A stretch of 64,000 nucleotides of DNA from Sthenelais limicola (taxonomy: Eukaryota > Annelida > Polychaeta > Phyllodocida > Sigalionidae). Shown one piece after another: positions 57,667 to 64,000 of this stretch. Made by a program: the position numbers and the translations under genes. The first letter of the stretch is position 1; the number at the start of each line of letters is the position of its first letter. The notes beneath the pieces were generated by a model. That model was given only the letters and a program-made list of their open reading frames with translations, did not search any database and was not told the DNA's origin. The stretch spans positions 9,278,406 to 9,342,405 of the forward strand of contig OW804098.1 of NCBI GenBank assembly GCA_942159475.1, read 5' to 3'.

Positions 57667-58150
57667 TAAAGGCTGGATTCCACTGGTCGGCTACTACTCC
57701 CGCTACTCCTCCCGCTTCTTTGACAGTCTATTGCTCCCGCTTCTTTAGACTTCTTTAGACTGAAAGTAACTGAAATAGGTGCTATTGGGACATTACTTCC
57801 ACCACTACTTCTACAACTCCTCAGAAATGTGAGCAGACAACATTTCATTTTCATATGGAAATGAACACATCAAGTAATGTGAGGGGTAAGATAGAGTGGT
57901 GCCATTGCCCCACTTTAGCTCCCGCTACCTCCTGCTACCTCCCGCTACAAAGTAGCTGCCACTTCAAATCAAACATGTTTGATAGAAGTGGGAGCACTCA
58001 ACACTTTGAAAATGCTCCAACAGAAGCGGGAAGTAATGTGGCTTTGTAGCAGGAGCCAATAGCACCCATCCCTATAACTCTCTGGCTTCTCCTCCCACTT
58101 CTTTCATCAAGAAGCGGGAGCAGAAGCCCAGCAGTGGAACCCAGCTTTAA
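57667..58150. mobile_element. Family-E foldback element
   Basis: AAAGGCTGGATTCCACTGGT ... GCAGTGGAACCCAGCTTTAA, 484 bp, filled with CTCCCGCTAC/GAAGCGGGAG modules. Confidence 0.85.
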
Positions 58151-58595
58151 GGGCTGGGTTCCACTGGCTGGCTACTTCTCCTGCTGCTGCTCCTGCTTCT
58201 TGATTAAAGAAGCGGGAGCAGTAGGGGAAGAGTAACGGGGATGGATGCTATTGGCTCCCGCTACAAACCCACGTTACTTCCCGCTTCTTTTGGAGTGTTT
58301 TTGAAGTGTAGGGTGCTCCTGCTTCGAACAAACATGTTTGATTTGAAGCGGCTGCTACTTTGTAGCGGGAGGTAGCGCGGCAATGGCACCACTCTACACT
58401 ACTTCTCACGCTACTTGATGCATCCATTTCTATGTGAAAATACAATGGGCGTGGTGGAAGTAGTGGTGGAAGTAGCAGGGCAATAGCACCCATTCCGGTA
58501 TACCTTCAGTTGCTTGCTTCCTCTTCTTTAGAAGCGGGAGCAAAGGAACGGGAAGAGTAGCGGGAGTAGTAGCTGGCCAGTGGAACTCAGCCTTA
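58148..58595. mobile_element. Family-E foldback element, adjacent copy
   Basis: TAAGGGCTGGGTTCCACTGG ... CCAGTGGAACTCAGCCTTA, 448 bp, immediately after the preceding copy and sharing the TAA junction. Confidence 0.85.
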
Positions 58596-58813
58596 AGTCT
58601 GAAAATGGTCACAGGGAAGCGACTAGATACTAGGCACCAGGCTATCAACAGCTATATTGACATGGTACAATAATTCCTTCCAATATGCTATGTGGTGGAA
58701 TAAATTACACAGCTTTATCAAACAATATATGTAGAGTTGTTTTTGCCCCGTTAAATTAGATTTCTAACATCCTGCTGTGCCCACACACTGAACCAATGAT
58801 GCTATTGTTATAT

Positions 58814-58912
58814 GGGTGAAATCGCCAGAAAATGTACAATTTGCCTTCGCCAATCCTCTCAAATAACCCGAATTGGCGAAGTTGAATTGTACATTTTCTT
58901 ATATTCTGATCC
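58814..58912. mobile_element. Family-A MITE, minimal (99 bp)
   Basis: GGGTGAAATCGCCAGAAAAT ... TACATTTTCTTATATTCTGATCC; most of the interior is deleted. Confidence 0.75.
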
Positions 58913-59160
58913 ATGAGTATCTATACATGTTCAAATTTGCTACAATAAATATTCAATATTCAGGTAACAAGAGTACTTCTTAAGTTTTCATTAAAAAGTG
59001 ATAATACTTAAAATACTTTACGTTTCTCTTTCCTTCCTATCCATATCCCATTATTCATTGACATAGTTAAACCTATTATCATATAATACAATAATATAAT
59101 AATATTTTTAATAATACAAATAAATTACGAATATGAATATAAATATACATGCATTATATA

Positions 59161-59573
59161 TGTGATGTGTTTCAGGAAAATGAGTCATAAGTCGCAAAAA
59201 ATATATTTTGAGATACCCCCATATTTGAAAAGATGGGATCAAGCCGATTCCAATGATAGTAAACAGTATAATAATGTTATAGGTATTTCTAGATTTTAAG
59301 TTTGACATTTTCGTATTTAAAAACAAGTTTCCAATATTTCTGGGGGTCAATAAACAGTAAAGTTACTAAATGTAGTCCATATGAGGACCTTTAAAACGAA
59401 AGGATATAATTTATTACATAGATTGTACTGAAATTTGATACATCGATTGATATAACTATAAGTGATAAACCCCCAAAAAATCAGACCATTCCAATAATGT
59501 GATCTTGTGAAAAAATACTTTGAAAAATATCAATTTTGCGACTTATGACTCATTTTCCTGAAACACATCACAT
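59161..59573. mobile_element. Family-B MITE
   Basis: TGTGATGTGTTTCAGGAAAA to TTTCCTGAAACACATCACA, 413 bp; both ends intact. Confidence 0.93.
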
Positions 59574-59706
59574 ATTGTCATTATAAAGCCTTTTCCCGTT
59601 TGTATAGCGAACGAGAAGTTCAATTCAATTCAATTCAATAATAAGAACACCATGTTCAGCTCATCTGATGCCACTTCAGCCTGAGAGGTGCATGGAATTA
59701 TCGTAT

Positions 59707-60278
59707 GGGTGAATTCTCCAGAAAATGTACAATCAACTTCAACAATTCTCTAAACTAACCCAAATTTCAGACTAAAATACAGTTCAAAATACAGTTCAAC
59801 CTAACCAAACAGATTGCTAGAATCAATGCAATGCCGAATATACTCGAATTTACCTAGTATTGGCCAAATTGTAGCCGAATTTAGCCGAATTTACTTAATG
59901 TGTACAGCTGCCAATAGGGGAGTTGCATAGCCGCAATTTTAAATCTTGATTCGCATGGAATTATGGGAGTAATGGTACAGTATACAATCTATAGAAAACA
60001 TGTCTGCAGCATGGACTATCTATCAATGCCCAAATGTGTTTACATGTTTCCATAGCACAAGCCTCCATCTTTCCCATCATGCATTTGGTTTTGATAGATC
60101 ATTTATAAAGGCTATGCTATTGGTGAAAACATTCTTGCAATTTTCCATAAAATTGTTGCTAAATATGTGTATGTCAGATTTGAACTGAATCTATTCCAGC
60201 ATGCACTGTCATCTATATATAGACATGCGCAGTGAAACATGCAAATCCCCAATTGTACATTTTCTGAGAATCTGACCC
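59707..60278. mobile_element. Family-A MITE with nested family-C MITE
   Basis: GGGTGAATTCTCCAGAAAAT at the left, TTTTCTGAGAATCTGACCC at the right. A family-C element (59913-60252) is inserted at CCAATTG near the right end. Confidence 0.88.
59913..60252 (+). mobile_element. Family-C MITE nested in family A
   Basis: AATAGGGGAGTTGCATAGCC to AAACATGCAAATCCCCAATT. The filled site reads CCAAT/...A/ATTG against CCAATTG in empty copies, consistent with a 2-bp AT duplication. Confidence 0.88.
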
Positions 60279-60360
60279 ATATGCCAGACTAGGCACACAG
60301 CAGACATACATCCTCCATCCTCTGGACATAACTTAACACAACGTGGCGCCAGTGGATGTC

Positions 60361-60507
60361 ATGAAATGCGAAGCAACCATTGTTATAATGGGAAAGGCTT
60401 TCCTTGTTATATTGCTGTCACTTCTGCTTCCTCTAAGCAATGCACACAATATAAGTCAGAATATTTGCTGGCAGAGTTATGACCTATACACCAGATGGCA
60501 GCAACAG
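60361..60507 (+). CDS. Candidate first exon of a secreted protein
   Basis: 49 codons from ATG, MKCEATIVIMGKAFLVILLS then LLLPLSNAHNISQNICWQSY and DLYTRWQQQ, ending phase 0 at GTATGC. The hydrophobic core and the SNA-HN cleavage-like site look like a signal peptide, and NIS is a possible N-glycosylation site. A second in-frame Met (residue 10) fits a shorter signal. Reading past the donor meets TGA after two more codons. Later exons were not identified. Confidence 0.35.
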
Positions 60508-60596
60508 GTATGCTGCTGAGTGGCAGATTTGACAATAGGGGGCGTTGAGCAACGGAAATGCACAGTACTCACTGCAGTTCAAAGGGTGAGGCGTAT

Positions 60597-60822
60597 GGGT
60601 CAGATTTTCAGAAAATGTATAATTCAATTTCTCAAATAACCCAAATTACAGACGTAAATAAAGTTCAAAATACAGTTCAACCTAACCAAACAGATTGCTA
60701 GAATCAATGCAATGCTGAATATACTCGAATTTACCCTAGTATTGACCAAATTGCAGCCTAATTTTGCACAATTTAATAAATGTGTACAGCTGCCAATTGT
60801 ACATTTTCTGAAGGTCTGACCC
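60597..60822. mobile_element. Family-A MITE
   Basis: GGGTCAGATTTTCAGAAAAT to TTTTCTGAAGGTCTGACCC, 226 bp; 89 bp past the candidate exon. Confidence 0.88.
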
Positions 60823-61286
60823 ATGAACTCAATGGCATGACGAAGGTTTGAAATATTTCAATGCCTGTGACCTCAAAACACTAGTTCATATGGCAATGGT
60901 TGCAACGGCATCAGATATGCTGGCCTATTCTCTTCTTTATAACATGTTCCTTACGCAACCTTTATGCCACATTATAGAAATATTTATTAGCTGTTCTAGT
61001 GATTACCAATATTGCAATCGGCTTGGTCTCATACTTTTAAATATGATGACACTTCAAAATCAATTTTCAGCGAATTTTGACCGATTTTCCAGTGACACAT
61101 CACAAATTATCGCGTACTCATCGCATCTCATTTCACTGGCCGTGAATATGAATCCATGTGGTTGTCATTGCAGCATTAAGCAACCATCACTCACTCAGTG
61201 TGCCCCCTGTGCCCATGTATACAACTGATAGCCCATAACTAACCAAAGGTAACCATCACTCACCACCAAAAACCTACACCATCTTA
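60823..61286. other. Intergenic with eroded family-B 3' half
   Basis: 61000-61109 matches the right half of family B in diverged form ('aatcggcttggtctcatact' to 'cagtgacacatcaca'). The 126-codon frame across it is therefore partly MITE sequence; I do not call it a gene. Confidence 0.5.
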
Positions 61287-61934
61287 TGTGATGTGTTGCA
61301 GGAAATGTTTTATATTTGAAGTGGTTAGTTGAAGTGGCTGCTAGTAGAATATATTCATGTACCAAATTTTAAGACTGTATATTGAACATATTCCTGTATA
61401 TCTGAAGGAGTACATATAGACAGAACTACAGGGGATTCGAGGCTAGAGTGAATATTCACCGTTGATGGTCCAGAAGCAAAACAGCAAGATTTGATGGCAA
61501 TTCGAAGTGTTCTTAGTATAGAAGGCTATTATTCTGTATAAATATGGATTGTTTTTCTCATTTTCAATGACACTGCCACTGCCACTGCCACTGAAAATCC
61601 AAGGGTTGTTCTGTGTTTATTTCACCCCACACACTTAACTTATGTTATATTAAAATAAACTACAGCGATTTTGAGGAATTAATAGTTAAATTAAGATGAG
61701 AGAGCACATATGGGCATAGTGTACCAAAAACTAGGTTGGCTGTGTATTGCCCGTGAGCAATATTGCTTCCGTTACTGACCAGCTAAACAATATACAGAGC
61801 CTATATGTTACCCCTATGGGCTGAGCACAATCCGCTTGAACCCGCTTGATTCCATCTGTTCTAATAGGATGGTCTCCCTAATAAATCCTCTTTTTGCGAC
61901 TAATTGTGACACATTTCCCTGTAACACATCACAT
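61287..61934. mobile_element. Degenerate family-B MITE with insertion
   Basis: TGTGATGTGTTGCAGGAAAT at the left; TTGCGACTAATTGTGACACA near the right. It is longer than usual because repeat G (61718-61832) and other sequence lie inside. Confidence 0.6.
61718..61832. repeat. Dispersed repeat G (inverted copy)
   Basis: Matches the reverse complement of 47921-48022. Confidence 0.75.
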
Positions 61935-62650
61935 ATAAACCCAGCCAAGGGTTAAAGATATATGCGGGTGTCAACACACACGCCACCTAGCGGCTCCTAT
62001 TTTTCTTTGAAATATTTCATTATCATCACAAGTTGAGATGTATTTGTGCACCATTTTCAATATCTACAGGGTTTATTTTTATTACAACAGTTTTGGGTCA
62101 TGTTTTTTTAGGATTCATTTTCATTGATTATGCTGCTTGATTACTAAATTTGGGTGATGTGGTCAATTTCAAATGACCACAACTTTTTTTTAACCACGTC
62201 AACCAATGGTTTTTCTTTGGTAAATCTGTAGCATAATATACCAAATATATGTGTAGAAAGTATTAATGAAAAGTCACCGATCATTATTTTTTTATATAAT
62301 GAAATGTGAAGAAAAACACATTTTTCTATAGACTTCAATGCTAAAGCACTGTTATTTTTAAGTGGCTGTAGAAAAAAAAGTAAGTTGATGAGATGTACTT
62401 TTTTTTTCATTTCTTGCTTTCTTATGTAGTCAGGAATGATCCCTGAACATTTCATAAAAAAGTCACCGACCAATTTTTTTTCCATTTAACACCCGCATAT
62501 ACCTTTAAAAGTCATATCAAGCATATAAATTAACTTTAGCAGCTACAGAGATTAGGCCTAAATGATGCATAGTATTGAATGAAGATATATGAGGCACATT
62601 GAAGCCACGATGGCCTTTGTTTGAGGCCATATGTCATAATATTCAGATCC
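61935..62650. other. Intergenic, no gene recognised
   Basis: AT-rich. The 113-codon - strand frame at 62144-62485 has many stretches of F/K/L from A/T runs and no family resemblance. Confidence 0.4.
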
Positions 62651-63110
62651 AATAGGGGAGTTTGCATATCCGCCATCTTGAATCCTGATTCGCGTAGAAT
62701 AGGGGATTTGCATAGGGGCCATTGTGAATCTTTATTCGCATGGAATTATGGGACTATAATGCTACAGTATAAAATCTATTGAAAAGATGCCATGTTCAGC
62801 ATGGACTATTTATTAATGTTCTAATGTCAATATCCATGTGTTACACATGTTTCCATAATATAAGTCCCCATCTTTCTCATCATGCATTTGGTTTTTATAG
62901 ATCCTTTATACAAGCTATGATGTTGGTGAAAACATTCTTGCCAAATATTTGTATGTCAGATTTCAACAGAATCCATCCCATGATGCACTGTAACAGACAT
63001 GCGCAGTGGCACATACAAATCCCCTATTATGGGAGATGTACGTCAGTGTAAATGCTATAGAACACATGCTATGTTCAGCATGGAATATTTAACATTGTCA
63101 TCTCATGTAA
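62651..63110 (+). mobile_element. Family-C MITE interrupted by another family-C MITE
   Basis: Outer copy: AATAGGGGAGTTTGCATATC to 62698, resuming at 63029 (ATGGGAGATGTACGTCAG) and fading near 63110. Confidence 0.75.
62699..63028 (+). mobile_element. Inner family-C MITE (self-nested)
   Basis: AATAGGGGATTTGCATAGGG to CATACAAATCCCCTATT. Inserted at GAATTATGGG of the outer copy, giving GAAT/.../ATTATGGG, again a 2-bp AT duplication. Confidence 0.85.
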
Positions 63111-63140
63111 ATATAAATTCAAGTGAGGGTTAAGACATTA

Positions 63141-63375
63141 GGGTCAGATTTTCAGAAAATGTACAATTGGCAGCTCTACACATTGAGTAAGTTCTGCTAA
63201 ATTAGGCTGCAATTTGGTCAATACTAGGTAAATTCGAGTATATTCGGCATTGCATTGTTTCTTGCAATCTGTTTGGTTAGGTTGAACTGTATTTTAAACT
63301 TTATTTTCGTCTGAAATTTGGGTTATTTGAGATGATTGGCGAAGGCCAATTGTACATTTTCTGAACATCTGACCC
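63141..63375. mobile_element. Family-A MITE
   Basis: GGGTCAGATTTTCAGAAAAT to TTTTCTGAACATCTGACCC, 235 bp. Confidence 0.9.
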
Positions 63376-63454
63376 ATTAGGGTTATAGCATCCTACTGCA
63401 TGAAACAATGCTGAACTGCAAGCTGATTGTGCAGTATTGCCATTGAAATTCGTT

Positions 63455-63565
63455 TTCTTCAGTCGTCGACTGCAGTCAAAGGGGATCTTAAGCAGATGGG
63501 ACGTCTTCAAGCCCTTCATGAACTCGTAAAACGTGTTGTGTCCCCAATCGGTAAGGATATCAATG
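63455..63565 (-). pseudogene. Possible CARD-like coding fragment
   Basis: The - strand reads HIDILTDWGHNTFYEFMKGL then KTSHLLKIPFDC. This resembles the last helices of CARD/death-fold domains (pattern DIL..RG...F..F..AL). A partly similar stretch occurs near 53500-53570. No flanking helices or splice sites seen; could be chance or a dispersed repeat. Confidence 0.22.
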
Positions 63566-64000
63566 TGTAATAATATAATGATAATAATAATAGATTTTAT
63601 TTCCATTTCACAGTTACATATATATTAAATCAAAAGAATAATGGAAGTGGAATACTGTCTGTGCTATTCACAGCTCTTCCGAGTACCCCGTCGGTTGGAA
63701 CATATAAGAAGTTCTAAATTATTGCAGTTGACTAGTTGGCTAGCTGACTATGCGTAATACAAGAAGATAAGGCGTACAAAAGTGTACGTATATATACATG
63801 GGCGGGTGTGCAAGCACCCTGTCCGACCGTTGTTGGTTTTCTCGAATCTGCAATTTGTCGTATAGTATAATACTGCTTTGGGGCTTTAGCTTTACTGGCT
63901 AGTGAGATCCACCGCGTCTGTCTGCCGCTTTGTAATAATAGGATAATAGGATAATACATGGATAGTAGCAGCGGTTGCGGTATAGTAGACTTGGTCCCCA
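63566..64000. other. Window end, no gene recognised
   Basis: Simple ATA/ATAAT repeats near 63568-63590 and 63934-63955. No supported feature. Confidence 0.4.

Noticed and set aside
59108..59350. Hydrophobic - strand ORF (also 33477-33734, 52609-52830)
   Set aside because: Derived from family-B MITE interiors.
60848..61228. 126-aa + strand ORF as a gene
   Set aside because: Its second half is an eroded family-B MITE and the first half has no recognisable feature.
62779..63051. Conserved ~70-aa protein family (also at 9495-9701, 52203-52430, 60000-60188)
   Set aside because: All four frames are the same family-C MITE translated. Similarity follows the DNA repeat, and there are no start contexts or splice signals.

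Overview
This is a eukaryotic window: intron-rich, AT-rich, with GT-AG splice sites, AATAAA signals and many short inverted-repeat transposons. I read the host as a non-chordate marine bilaterian. An insect-type gustatory-receptor-like gene (a family reported from many invertebrates, not from vertebrates), an E181-type opsin and a repeat ending in 'gataagggcgtaaagcaacc' followed by CACT repeats all fit. Mollusc/lophotrochozoan or ambulacrarian are both possible, and the phylum is inference.

Layout. (1) 773-12804, + strand: the last ten coding exons (704 codons) of clathrin heavy chain, with a long 3'UTR. (2) 13435-15892: a 2.46-kb minisatellite built from two unit lengths (31 and 41 bp). (3) 16983-26537, - strand: a complete nine-exon mevalonate kinase (391 aa). 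(4) 26538-26953: a 416-bp divergent promoter interval. (5) 26954-34871, + strand: a complete nine-exon ATP:cob(I)alamin adenosyltransferase (227 aa) with a mitochondrial leader. MVK and MMAB are head to head, the arrangement known in vertebrates. (6) 34.9-41.3 kb: mostly repeats, decayed mobile DNA and LTR-like segments. (7) 41340-43437, - strand: most of a seven-helix gustatory-receptor-like gene. (8) 44.6-54.8 kb: a nested transposon field. (9) 54764-57178, - strand: the 3' three exons of an opsin with the retinal lysine. (10) 57.2-64 kb: foldback elements, one candidate secreted-protein first exon and a possible CARD-like fragment.

Three patterns stand out. First, short tandem duplications straddle splice sites in three unrelated genes: five copies of a clathrin 3' splice site, two exact copies of a receptor 5' splice site, and a decayed second copy of an opsin 5' splice site. 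Second, inverted-repeat elements sit 3-46 bp downstream of many 5' splice sites, including four consecutive MMAB introns. Third, several element families carry motifs resembling animal transcription-factor sites (AP-1, YY1/NRF1, E2F).

Most other long open frames are translations of the transposon families or the minisatellite and are not genes.
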